8,905 nucleotides of DNA from an uncultured Lachnospiraceae bacterium (GCA_902773445.1 CACYEU010000014.1:1-8905), one strand, 5' to 3'; positions 1 through 6,692 are shown, numbered from the stretch's first letter. Program-made: numbers and translations. The notes: generated from the letters alone by a model not told the origin.

Positions 1-456
1 CATAAATGAACCGAGGATCATTTCACCGGCACAGATATCTTCTCCGATCTGGCGGACATTCTGCCTCGGCTGAACCGGCTTGAACACCCTGATCGTCTCC
101 GGTGAATCAAATGCTGTATCTTCGCTCCTGACGACCGCGTCACAGTTTGACGGAATCGGATCGCCGGTCAAAACCGGTACAAACAGAGGCTTTTGAATGA
201 CAGCCGGGTGGTCTTCGGAAGCATTAAATGTCAGCCCCGCAGCCAAGGCGATACCGTCCATTGTACTGACAGGGTGGTGCGGGGAACAGATCGCCGCATA
301 GACTGCTTCGGCGCTGACGCGGAACGCCGCCTGATCGACAGAGACCGTTTCAACCTTCGGTGAAAATCCCTCGCTGACCAGAATCTCCTTGTATTTCCTC
401 AGTGCTTCTTTCAGAGGCGCGTTTGTCGGGTAGTTAAATGACATAGTGTTACTCAT
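1..456 (-). CDS. moeA: MoeA-type molybdopterin metal-insertion protein, N-terminal 152 residues (C terminus outside window)
   Basis: MoeA proteins insert molybdate or tungstate into adenylylated molybdopterin in the cytoplasm, the last common step of molybdenum/tungsten cofactor synthesis. My translation of the minus strand is open from 456 to the left edge. It shows the MoeA N-terminal pattern in order: RVSAEAVYAAICSPHHP, then MDGIA (canonical MDGYA) near residue 57, TGDPIPSNCDAVV near residue 93 (canonical TG..P.GADAVV), and NVRQIGEDICAGE near residue 131. The start is uncertain: ATG at 456 has only a GGA two bases upstream, and ATG at 444 (MSFNYPTNAPL) sits 13 bases after that GGA. The form of the MDGIA and GEDI motifs recalls MoeA proteins of anaerobic Bacillota that carry a C-terminal periplasmic-binding-protein-like domain, but that part lies outside the window. 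It follows AOR on the same strand after a 97-base gap holding a terminator-like hairpin. I found no promoter of its own, so it probably depends on readthrough. Confidence 0.85.
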   Translation of the reverse strand, partial: MSNTMSFNYPTNAPLKEALRKYKEILVSEGFSPKVETVSVDQAAFRVSAEAVYAAICSPHHPVSTMDGIALAAGLTFNASEDHPAVIQKPLFVPVLTGDPIPSNCDAVVRSEDTAFDSPETIRVFKPVQPRQNVRQIGEDICAGEMILGSFM

Positions 457-483
457 TTCCAGTTTTAAAACTTCTGATTTATT

Positions 484-522
484 AAACAAACGGGGGTCAT
501 CTTTCTGCTAAGACGGCCCCCG
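484..522 (-). terminator. Intrinsic terminator or attenuator between AOR and moeA
   Basis: On the minus strand CGGGGGCC (522-515) can pair with GACCCCCG (498-491), an 8-bp stem with one G-U pair and a 16-base loop. It is followed immediately by the T-rich run TTTGTTT (490-484). It lies 32 bases past the AOR stop codon and upstream of moeA. The large loop and broken T-tract suggest incomplete termination, which would lower moeA expression relative to AOR. Confidence 0.7.
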
Positions 523-553
523 ATGATCAACTCACTTGAGTATCGGACTAGTT

Positions 554-2428
554 TTACGGTCTGTCCAGTCCGATCTCCTCGGCGACGTCATCAAGACCGC
601 CGAGAGCTTTCAGAGTATCCTTGTATGGCCAGAAATGCTCCATATCGCAGCCGAGAGCTTCATAGAAGCGCTCGCCGAGCGTGTCGACCGGGATCGTGAC
701 GCCGTCGGTCGGACCGCCCTTAAGCGGCGGTTCACCCATGTTGCGCGGGTTAGCGGTATAATCCTTGCGCTCGATACCTTCGCGTACGCTGAACGCGAGA
801 CGCATCAGGAATGAACGCGGGCCGTATTTAGCCAGATCCACCGCGAGGCCCGTGACTGCCTCGACATCCTCGACCGCTGTGAACTGTCCGCCGTAGATAC
901 CGCCGAACTGGCAGAAGCCTGCTGCGCTTTCCAGCTCTGTATAGCTGGTCCACTCGACGTCAGCGGCGCCGGTATGAGGTCCGTCCTCGCCAAAGTTGTA
1001 TTTGTCATCTTCAATGACATAGCCGGTCGTGCCCTTGACATGACGTCCCGGAACCGGATCCCATTTATAGGCGCGTCCGAGACCCGGCATCAGGCGCGGA
1101 TCATGCTGTCCGGGCTCAATGCCCGAGAAGACGGTCATGAACTGTGCACCGCGGTTGCCGAGAGCCTGGCAGGCATACAGCGTGCCGTGCTGGAAGATCT
1201 CGCCGCAGCCTTCGCCGCTGCACATCTTCTTGAGCAGTTCGATCGCCGCGTCGCCGTCGCCCCATGCAAGCTTGATGCCGTCAGTGTCATCAGTCGTCAG
1301 ATCGCCGTTTTCAAATGCTTCGATCGCCCAGGCAACCGTGCCGCCGGCTGAGATCGTATCGATACCGGCTCTGTTGCAGAGATCGTTTGCATAAATGTTG
1401 ACGGCCGGGTCCTTTACCAGAATATTGCTGGAGAAGGCCGCAATCGTCTCATACTGCGGACGTGTCGTTTCGCCGATCGGATATGCGCCGTCTTCAACTT
1501 TGTAGAGGGCGCCGCAGCCGAACGGACAAGCCGCACAGGCTTTGCTCTTTGTCTTATATTTGGCATCTGCCCACGGAGAGCCGAGCATCTCAGCTTCCTC
1601 GGGAGTATAGTAATCGGAACCGACAGCACTCCAGTTCTTGGTGCTCGCGTCATTGCCGAGGATACAGCCGGGAGCTGCCTCGCCTGAACCGGAATCTTTG
1701 AAGACCTGGGTATCGGCTTCCTTCAGAGCTGCCAGATAACCTTTCTTCATCTCGTTCAGCTTATCGGGATCGGCGATCGGGATCTTCTTGGTTCCCTTTA
1801 CGACGACCATCTTGACGCCTTTGGCACCGAGCACTGCGGCCGAACCTCCGCGTCCGGCTGTATGGTGCATATCATTCATCAGAGCCGCGATGTGGCTGCC
1901 GCGCTCGCCCGCCGGGCCGATGCCGGCTGTGCGGACATTCTTGACGCCGAGCTCAGCCTCGACTTCGTCACGGATCTTCGCCTCAGCTTCATAATAATCC
2001 AAGCCCCAGATATGAGAGGCATCGCGGATCTCGCATTTATCATCAGTGATCAGCAGATAGACCGGCTTTTCCGACTTGCCCTTGATAAAGAGCGCGTCAA
2101 AACCGGCTTTTTTCAGCTCGGGACCGAAATACCCGCCTGAATTGGCATCGTTAAAGCCGTTTGTGACCGGCGACTTGCTGACGATCGTGTAACGTCCGCC
2201 GAAAAGAGCGTTGGTTCCGTTGAGCGGTGAAGCCAGAAAACCAAAGACACTTTCGGGAGCCAGAGCGTCGACATGTGCCGGCATCATATCCCAGAGCATT
2301 CTTGCGCCGAGAGCCGGGCCACCGATAAACAGCTCCAGGTATTCCTCATTCCATTCGTGCGTTTCGCAAGTGCCTGTTGTCATGTCGACGACCAGGTACT
2401 TGCCCATATATCCGCCTTTTACCATCAT
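554..2428 (-). CDS. Aldehyde:ferredoxin oxidoreductase (AOR family, tungsten- or molybdenum-dependent)
   Basis: Family members oxidise aldehydes to carboxylates (or run in reverse) in the cytoplasm, passing electrons through a [4Fe-4S] cluster to ferredoxin. They use a bis-pyranopterin tungsten cofactor. The 624-residue product has the family's usual length (about 600-650). The N-terminal AOR domain (about residues 5-215) contains GGRYTIVSKSP (77-87), GFNDANSGGYFG (91-102) and GRGGSAAVLGAKG (192-204). The cluster ligands appear as C298-x2-C301-x3-C305, plus C506 in GFCQFGG. This arrangement, with about 200 residues before the last Cys, matches characterised AOR enzymes. HDPR (442-445) and GRH (461-463) are C-terminal family motifs. 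Two adjacent ATGs are possible: 2428 overlaps the upstream stop (TAATG) with three bases after AGGAGG, while 2425 has a better six-base spacing. Translation is probably coupled to the sulfur-carrier gene. The metal and aldehyde substrate cannot be told from sequence. Confidence 0.93.
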   Translation of the reverse strand: MMVKGGYMGKYLVVDMTTGTCETHEWNEEYLELFIGGPALGARMLWDMMPAHVDALAPESVFGFLASPLNGTNALFGGRYTIVSKSPVTNGFNDANSGGYFGPELKKAGFDALFIKGKSEKPVYLLITDDKCEIRDASHIWGLDYYEAEAKIRDEVEAELGVKNVRTAGIGPAGERGSHIAALMNDMHHTAGRGGSAAVLGAKGVKMVVVKGTKKIPIADPDKLNEMKKGYLAALKEADTQVFKDSGSGEAAPGCILGNDASTKNWSAVGSDYYTPEEAEMLGSPWADAKYKTKSKACAACPFGCGALYKVEDGAYPIGETTRPQYETIAAFSSNILVKDPAVNIYANDLCNRAGIDTISAGGTVAWAIEAFENGDLTTDDTDGIKLAWGDGDAAIELLKKMCSGEGCGEIFQHGTLYACQALGNRGAQFMTVFSGIEPGQHDPRLMPGLGRAYKWDPVPGRHVKGTTGYVIEDDKYNFGEDGPHTGAADVEWTSYTELESAAGFCQFGGIYGGQFTAVEDVEAVTGLAVDLAKYGPRSFLMRLAFSVREGIERKDYTANPRNMGEPPLKGGPTDGVTIPVDTLGERFYEALGCDMEHFWPYKDTLKALGGLDDVAEEIGLDRP

Positions 2429-2685
2429 TAACCTCCTCCGTTGATCATAAATACCACTACCGTTTCCCCGTCAGGAACGTTGAGATCTGCGAGAGCTTTG
2501 TCAAACGTAAGGGTTTTCCTTTCACAGTTCACAAAGAGCGGTCGTGTGATGCTTTCAAGGTTTTGGATATTCAGCTTTTCAAAGAGCGTACGAAACGGAA
2601 CCGGGGCCGGTTCTTCAAAAGAATAAGAATTGTCGGACAGTCCGAGTCGTCGCTCCAAACCGCTTAAAAATTTAATTGTGACCAT
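2428..2685 (-). CDS. MoaD/ThiS-family sulfur carrier protein with C-terminal Gly-Gly-Gly
   Basis: This is a small beta-grasp sulfur carrier. In MoaD, the C-terminal glycine is adenylated and thiocarboxylated, then donates sulfur to form the dithiolene of molybdopterin. The 85-residue product begins MVTIKFLSGLERRLGL, has the acidic/hydrophobic alternation of the fold, and ends in VVVFMINGGG, so the essential double-glycine tail is present. An ORF extending to 2754 exists, but its first 23 codons cover the structured leader and its first ATG lies next to the predicted transcription start. ATG at 2685 is preferred because AAGGAG (2695-2690) sits four bases before it. It is first in the operon, directly before AOR, with a one-base stop/start overlap. 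This suggests a carrier dedicated to the AOR cofactor, though a general MoaD or another ubiquitin-like sulfur carrier is possible. Confidence 0.85.
   Translation of the reverse strand: MVTIKFLSGLERRLGLSDNSYSFEEPAPVPFRTLFEKLNIQNLESITRPLFVNCERKTLTFDKALADLNVPDGETVVVFMINGGG
2431..2439 (-). promoter_or_regulatory. Shine-Dalgarno of the AOR gene embedded in Gly-Gly-Gly codons
   Basis: The minus strand reads GGAGGAGGT then TAATGATG. The three codons GGA GGA GGT encode the last three glycines of the sulfur carrier and at the same time form a near-perfect anti-16S sequence for AOR. The stop TAA (2430-2428) shares its last base with ATG at 2428. ATG at 2425 is six bases from AGGAGG. This arrangement predicts translational coupling. 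Confidence 0.85.
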
Positions 2686-2752
2686 GAGGCTCCTTGCCTG
2701 CACCGGGGTCCTGTACCCGGATTTGAATGCAGATGTTCCACATGTTACTCGC
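2686..2752 (-). promoter_or_regulatory. Structured 5' leader of the moaD-like/AOR operon (candidate cis-regulatory RNA)
   Basis: The predicted transcript begins near 2752 and has about 67 untranslated bases. CUGCA (2732-2728) pairs with UGCAG (2702-2698), enclosing CCGGG (2720-2716) paired with CCCGG (2707-2703). A seven-base bulge UUCAAAU lies on the 5' side and the apical loop has eight bases. Next, AGGC (2699-2696) can pair with GCCU (2690-2687), holding AAGGA of the Shine-Dalgarno in a five-base loop. The two structures share bases 2698-2699, so they compete, as expected of a translational switch. I cannot assign it to a known riboswitch class. A molybdenum- or tungsten-cofactor sensor is only a guess from context. 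Confidence 0.45.
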
Positions 2753-2759
2753 ACGTTAA

Positions 2760-2788
2760 ATTATAACGTATTGATATTTTAGAGTCAA
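2760..2788 (-). promoter_or_regulatory. Strong sigma-70/sigma-A promoter of the moaD-like/AOR operon
   Basis: On the minus strand TTGACT (2788-2783, one mismatch to the -35 consensus) is separated by exactly 17 bases from a perfect TATAAT (2765-2760). Transcription should begin near 2752. It is the best promoter in the window, so any control is likely to act through the leader RNA or a repressor. Confidence 0.88.
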
Positions 2789-2798
2789 TCGATATTGT
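2771..2798 (+). promoter_or_regulatory. Possible promoter of the GNAT gene, overlapping the divergent AOR operon promoter
   Basis: On the plus strand TTGATA (2771-2776, five of six) is followed after 16 bases by TATTGT (2793-2798, four of six). Its -35 lies inside the spacer of the minus-strand promoter, so the two promoters overlap face to face. The weak -10 makes this tentative; TAAACT (2801-2806) is an alternative. Confidence 0.35.
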
Positions 2799-2876
2799 GG
2801 TAAACTGAAGGAACAGAGACACCCGGCAAAATGGATGCACAACTCGTGAATTCGGATAAGAACAAGAGGAAAAGCA

Positions 2877-3419
2877 ATGATCTTGACAACTGAGCGTCTG
2901 ATCCTGCGGCCGTGGGAAGAAACGGATGCGGAATCATTATATCAATATGCGAAAGATGAACGTGTCGGTCCGATCGCGGGCTGGCCGGTTCATACAAGTG
3001 TGGAGAACAGTCTGGAAGTCATCCGGAATGTGCTCTCGGTTCCGGAAACTTATGCGGTCTGTCTGAAGGAGGACGGCACTGCAATCGGAAGCATCGGACT
3101 GATGATCGGAGAGAGAAGCAATATCGATCTGCCTGATACCGAAGGCGAGATCGGCTTCTGGATCGGCGTGCCGTTCTGGGGACAGGGATTGATTCCTGAA
3201 GCGGTCAGAGAACTGACCAGACACGCGTTTGAGGATCTGCTGTTGGACAAACTGTGGTGCGGTTATTTCGAGGGTAATGACAAATCAAAACGCGCACAGG
3301 AGAAATGCGGATTCACTTTTCAGCGTACCGACAAAGATATCCACTGGAAAATCATGGATGATATCCGCACCGAGCATATCACAAGACTCACTAGAGAGGA
3401 GTGGAACCGGATAATATGA
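2877..3419 (+). CDS. GNAT-family N-acetyltransferase (RimJ/RimL-like)
   Basis: GNAT enzymes transfer the acetyl group of acetyl-CoA to an amine. This subgroup (Acetyltransf_3, RimJ/RimL/SpeG-like) acts on protein N termini or small amines. The 180-residue product starts with MILTTERLILRPW, the usual opening of the family. It has GEIGFWIGVPFWGQGLIPEA (90-109), which includes the CoA pyrophosphate-binding loop, and then N134 with the SKRAQEKCGF stretch (137-146), the conserved C-terminal motif. GAGGA (2866-2870) lies six bases before ATG, supporting this start. The gene is divergent from the AOR operon and is followed by a strong terminator, so it appears monocistronic. The substrate cannot be inferred, and there is no evident link to the metalloenzyme genes. 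Confidence 0.88.
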   Translation: MILTTERLILRPWEETDAESLYQYAKDERVGPIAGWPVHTSVENSLEVIRNVLSVPETYAVCLKEDGTAIGSIGLMIGERSNIDLPDTEGEIGFWIGVPFWGQGLIPEAVRELTRHAFEDLLLDKLWCGYFEGNDKSKRAQEKCGFTFQRTDKDIHWKIMDDIRTEHITRLTREEWNRII

Positions 3420-3454
3420 CGCGGAGCCCGACCGCACTAAATCTGAGACACGAA

Positions 3455-3484
3455 AAAAGATGCCGCCCGGAGGCGGCATCTTTT
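3455..3484. terminator. Bidirectional intrinsic terminator between GNAT and aminotransferase genes
   Basis: GATGCCGCC (3459-3467) and GGCGGCATC (3472-3480) form a perfect nine-base-pair stem around CGGA, extended to 13 by flanking A4/T4. A-runs on the left and T-runs on the right mean it can end transcripts from both strands. It lies 35 bases past the GNAT stop and 36 bases past the convergent aminotransferase stop. Confidence 0.93.
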
Positions 3485-3519
3485 ATGACTCTGTGTGAAT
3501 CATTCGCTGTCAGTCAGAA

Positions 3520-4869
3520 TTATGCATTCTTCTCAACAGTTGTGATCGCTGCGTCAATGACCTCGAGAGCCTTGTCAATCGTCTCATAGGACTGAATTGC
3601 CGGCGGCTCAATACGGATAACGCGGGCATTGTTCAGTGTACCGGCGACCATGACCTGGCGGGCGAAGCACTCTTTGGAGACTTCCCAACCGAGCTCAGCG
3701 GTCTCAAACTCCATCGCGATCAGAAGACCGGCCTGACGAAGCTCTGCGAGAATGCTGTGACGCTCCTGCATCTCAACGAGCGACTTCATGTAGTAATCAC
3801 CCTTCTCCTGAGCCATTGTCGGGATGTCGTTCTTAAGGATGTAGTTGATCGTTCCGAGTGTGGATGAGCAAGCCAGAGCGTTGCCGCCGAATGTCGGAGA
3901 ACCAAGGATGAACGGGTTCTCGATCAGGCCTGAATTCTCAAAGACTTCCTTGCGGGAAACGATACCTGTGATCGGGATGATACCACCGGATGAAACCTTA
4001 CCGAATGTCATGATATCCGGAGTGACATCTTCCTTCATTGAACGCCACAGATAACCCGTACGTCCGAGACCTGTCTGGATCTCATCAAGGATGAAGAATA
4101 CGCCGTACTTCTTTGTGATCTCGCGGCAGTCTGCCAGATATCCGTCATACGGTACGTGGCATCCGGACTCGCCCTGAACCGGCTCTACGATGAAAGCGGT
4201 AACGTGCTCGCCGACTGCCTGCAGGTTCTTGATTGCGTTCTCAAGCTGCTCAGCATCGCCGAATTTCACGTGGCGGACCTTCTCTACGAGGTTGCCGACA
4301 TACGGTGCACGGAAGCTCGGGTTAGCTGTCATGGAAACAGCACCGAGTGATTTGCCGTGGAAACCGCCAACTGTTGCGATGAAGTAGCCGGGGCCGTTGC
4401 TGAGGATGGCAAGCTTAAGAGCCATCTCAACCGCCTCAGCACCACCGTTGGTCAGGTAGGTGTACTGAAGGTCGCCCGGAGTGATCATTGACATGATCTC
4501 GCTCAGATAGCCACGAAGCGGCTCAAGAAGCTCTGTTGAAGAAAGGGTCAGACGATCCATCTGCTTCTTGACATAATGAAGGATTTCGGGATTGCGGTGA
4601 CCGCAGATATAAGTACCAAAGCCGCCGATCAGGTCGATGTACGGTACACCGTTGACATCCATGACGTGCTCCGGATCATCTGCCCACTCCATGGTTGTTC
4701 CATCGGGAGTGCAGGACTTACGGAAATCCATCCATCCGGGATTGAAGTAATGATCGTAGTTGTACTCTGTATCCTCTGTGATTGTCTGAGCAAGTTCCGG
4801 AGAAAGCTCGTCAGAGTCGAGAATTTCAAGAATCCGATCCAGTTCTTTGAGTGTTGCGTTCTTGTCCAT
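3520..4869 (-). CDS. Class III PLP-dependent aminotransferase, putrescine aminotransferase (PatA/YgjG)-like
   Basis: Class III aminotransferases move an omega-amino group to a 2-oxo acid using pyridoxal phosphate. This 449-residue protein resembles E. coli putrescine:2-oxoglutarate aminotransferase along most of its length, from what I know of that sequence: YFNPGWMDFRKS (41-52), GGFGTYICGHRNP (82-94), TNGGAEAVEMALKLA (140-154), SPTFGGNALAC (324-334) and VAGTLNNARVIRIEPP near the C terminus. Expected cofactor residues are present: G142-A144 and T326 (phosphate), F170-H171 (ring stacking region), D262 in LDEIQTG, and the Schiff-base lysine K291 in TFGKVSSGG. AAGGAGGT lies seven bases before ATG. 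It has its own promoter and terminator, so it seems monocistronic. Putrescine or another diamine is the best guess for substrate; ornithine, GABA or acetylornithine cannot be excluded. Confidence 0.92.
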   Translation of the reverse strand: MDKNATLKELDRILEILDSDELSPELAQTITEDTEYNYDHYFNPGWMDFRKSCTPDGTTMEWADDPEHVMDVNGVPYIDLIGGFGTYICGHRNPEILHYVKKQMDRLTLSSTELLEPLRGYLSEIMSMITPGDLQYTYLTNGGAEAVEMALKLAILSNGPGYFIATVGGFHGKSLGAVSMTANPSFRAPYVGNLVEKVRHVKFGDAEQLENAIKNLQAVGEHVTAFIVEPVQGESGCHVPYDGYLADCREITKKYGVFFILDEIQTGLGRTGYLWRSMKEDVTPDIMTFGKVSSGGIIPITGIVSRKEVFENSGLIENPFILGSPTFGGNALACSSTLGTINYILKNDIPTMAQEKGDYYMKSLVEMQERHSILAELRQAGLLIAMEFETAELGWEVSKECFARQVMVAGTLNNARVIRIEPPAIQSYETIDKALEVIDAAITTVEKNA

Positions 4870-4945
4870 TTAAAGACCTCCTTAAAAAGCTACGCATTGT
4901 GTTTATCAGGAACACTGTTAAACAATGAACCTTTACGATAAATGA

Positions 4946-4977
4946 AGTATAATATGTCAAGTTGAGTTTATGTCAAC
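4946..4977 (-). promoter_or_regulatory. Aminotransferase promoter with overlapping repeats
   Basis: On the minus strand a perfect TTGACA (4976-4971) is followed by TATTAT (4954-4949, 16-base spacing) or TATACT (4951-4946, 19-base spacing). A second TTGACA at 4960-4955 lacks a good -10 box. The 8-mer TTGACATA therefore occurs twice, 16 bases apart. GTTGA/TCAAC (4961-4965 and 4973-4977) is an inverted repeat across the -35 box, a possible operator. The leader would be about 70 bases. Confidence 0.7.
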
Positions 4978-5001
4978 AGACCAGTATCAAACTAATTTAT
5001 T

Positions 5002-5027
5002 AAAAAGTGAAGTCGGGTTCACTTTTT
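5002..5027. terminator. Hairpin at the transposase stop codon, probable bidirectional terminator
   Basis: AAAAAGTGAA (5002-5011) and TTCACTTTTT (5018-5027) form a perfect 10-bp stem with loop GTCGGG. On the minus strand it ends in a T-run, ideal for terminating the transposase transcript. The transposase TGA stop (5021-5019) lies inside the stem. On an insertion sequence such a hairpin also shields the transposase from outside transcription. Confidence 0.75.
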
Positions 5028-6671
5028 ATGTGACAGGTTATTTTTCTTTCGTGTACCCACGCATATTCTTCGGATCGTCCGGCCCGACGTGATCTGATTG
5101 TCGGTTCTGAACCCGAATGCCTCATGGAGCGCATCGGTCAGATCATTCCGCGAATAAATCGGAATATAGCCTTCCGACGGAATGTCAAGCATGTCCATTT
5201 CGCGCAGAACATCGGAGAGATCTGAAAATGAATAGCGGTCATGCAGCTTCATCTCGATGATTCTTTCGATCAGCGAGGAGATAAAGCAGATCATAAAATG
5301 AGCATAAAGTTTTTCACGGGCGTTCATATTCAGGGTGCGGGAGCGAAGTTCGCGCTTGACAGTACGAAAATTCTCTTCGATTTCGCGCCGTCTCCGGATG
5401 ACGGGGATCAGCATTTGAGGATTGAGGTCGGAATCGGTGAAAAATACTGAAAATCCGTCAAGCTGTTCCTCCTGCTCAAGCCGGCGGATATATTCGCTCT
5501 GTCCGGCATACCGATTATCGGAAGCTTCGATAATGTCGTTGACTCTGGTCAGCTGGCGCTGCCTGATCCAGCGCTGTCTTGCCTGCTGGCTCATTGAGAA
5601 TGTCACGATCATGCGCTGCAGTTTCCCGCCGATCATCAGTGTTCGTTCCTTATAAAATATCGTGTTAAAGTATTTCTTCTCATCGACCTGATCGATCCGG
5701 TATGTCCGCTTACGGTTTGCGATATGCCAGTCGGAGACATTGACTGCGTAGCTCCTCAGCGCCGGATCGAGTTTGCGCATCGATTCAATGTGGATAAAGC
5801 GGTAATCATGATCATAGATGAATTTGTTTTCGGCGATCGTTGTAAGTCCCGCATCGGAACAGACGATGATCTGTTCCGGTTTCAAATTATCGATGATCTC
5901 GTGTTCCAGTGAGGTCATCGACGGCGGCTTGGCGCCGAGATCGCGCAGCATGTCAAATGAAAGAGGCAGACCGTTCGCGTCAGTCAGGAGACCGAGCTGA
6001 ATGATCGGGGTCGAAGGCGTTTCATGTCCGAACGAACGGCTGTCGACAAAATCGTGCTCGCCGGTCTCAAGATAGTAATTCGTGCAGTCATAGAACAGAA
6101 GCCTGCCGTCAGGGACATGTGACGAAACCATTTTCTGGTAAAGCTGCCGCTGAAATGTCAGCGGAGTGACTGAGAGAAATTTCAGCGTGCGGTCGATATC
6201 GGCCTCTGAAAACTGTGGTTTTTCGAGAAAGTTTTTCGACAGTTCATAGGTGCCGTGCTTGGAGGCATGGTAAATGACACGCGTATAGATCAGCCTCGAA
6301 AAGACTCGGTTAAAGTCAAACGGAAGGGAGTATTGCTCTGTCATCGTATCACAGAGCTCATTGATCCCGAGGCCGTAATAGATATCCTGCGGAAACAGAT
6401 AGCTGATATTGATCGTCTGCGGCGCGTTTTTCCGGATCAGCCGGGTCGGCGAATAGCGGATCGCTTCACCGCTTTCTTTTTCTCTGCGTGTCAGCTCTGC
6501 CGCATACTGTTTGGCCCACTCATACGGATCCATACCGCCGGCGCGCTCGCGGACCTCCTCTTCGGTTCCGAGCTTTTCCACAGTGCGCGTCGTTGACTTG
6601 CCGTTCAGGCGGATCGATTTGCTGATATAGTAGATCGTGCGGTTTTTAGAGCGTGAAATTGTGACTTTCAT
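5019..6671 (-). CDS. IS1634-family (IS4-superfamily) DDE transposase
   Basis: DDE transposases cut and join the ends of their element using two metal ions held by acidic residues. The 550-residue product is full length for the IS1634 group. Catalytic residues appear in order: D195 in LLFYDCTNYYLE, D273 in IIVCSDAGL, and E432 within R428-x3-E432-x6-K439 (RREIEENFRTVK). The last matches the YREK signature of IS4-type enzymes except that the leading Tyr is Ile425. LDGF (404-407) followed by FFTD is also typical. GGAGG lies seven bases before ATG. No frameshift or internal stop is visible, so the enzyme could be active. It is divergent from the Mo-hydroxylase gene and upstream of the aminotransferase on the same strand. 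The two are separated by a terminator, so it should not drive the aminotransferase. Confidence 0.93.
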   Translation of the reverse strand: MKVTISRSKNRTIYYISKSIRLNGKSTTRTVEKLGTEEEVRERAGGMDPYEWAKQYAAELTRREKESGEAIRYSPTRLIRKNAPQTINISYLFPQDIYYGLGINELCDTMTEQYSLPFDFNRVFSRLIYTRVIYHASKHGTYELSKNFLEKPQFSEADIDRTLKFLSVTPLTFQRQLYQKMVSSHVPDGRLLFYDCTNYYLETGEHDFVDSRSFGHETPSTPIIQLGLLTDANGLPLSFDMLRDLGAKPPSMTSLEHEIIDNLKPEQIIVCSDAGLTTIAENKFIYDHDYRFIHIESMRKLDPALRSYAVNVSDWHIANRKRTYRIDQVDEKKYFNTIFYKERTLMIGGKLQRMIVTFSMSQQARQRWIRQRQLTRVNDIIEASDNRYAGQSEYIRRLEQEEQLDGFSVFFTDSDLNPQMLIPVIRRRREIEENFRTVKRELRSRTLNMNAREKLYAHFMICFISSLIERIIEMKLHDRYSFSDLSDVLREMDMLDIPSEGYIPIYSRNDLTDALHEAFGFRTDNQITSGRTIRRICVGTRKKNNLSHKK

Positions 6672-6692
6672 AGTAATTCCTCCGATTTGTCC

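Noticed and set aside
974..1351. Plus-strand open frames within the AOR gene, up to 125 codons
   Set aside because: They are shadows of the AOR reading frame, whose cluster cysteines and cofactor motifs are conserved. GC-rich third positions open the antisense frames.
2703..2740. tRNA-like T-arm sequence (TTCAAATC next to CCGGG on the minus strand)
   Set aside because: The bases flanking the TTCAAAT loop do not form a five-base-pair T stem, and no acceptor, D or anticodon arms are present. The sequence is better explained as part of the leader hairpin.
2686..2754. N-terminal extension of the sulfur carrier to ATG at 2754 (108 residues)
   Set aside because: That ATG lies at the predicted transcription start. 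The extension would be coded by the structured leader, and the family starts with a short beta strand matching MVTIKF at 2685, which has its own AAGGAG.
2831..2893. A 20-codon upstream ORF overlapping the GNAT start
   Set aside because: It has no ribosome binding site and no repeated regulatory codons. An overlap with the GNAT start of this kind is expected by chance.
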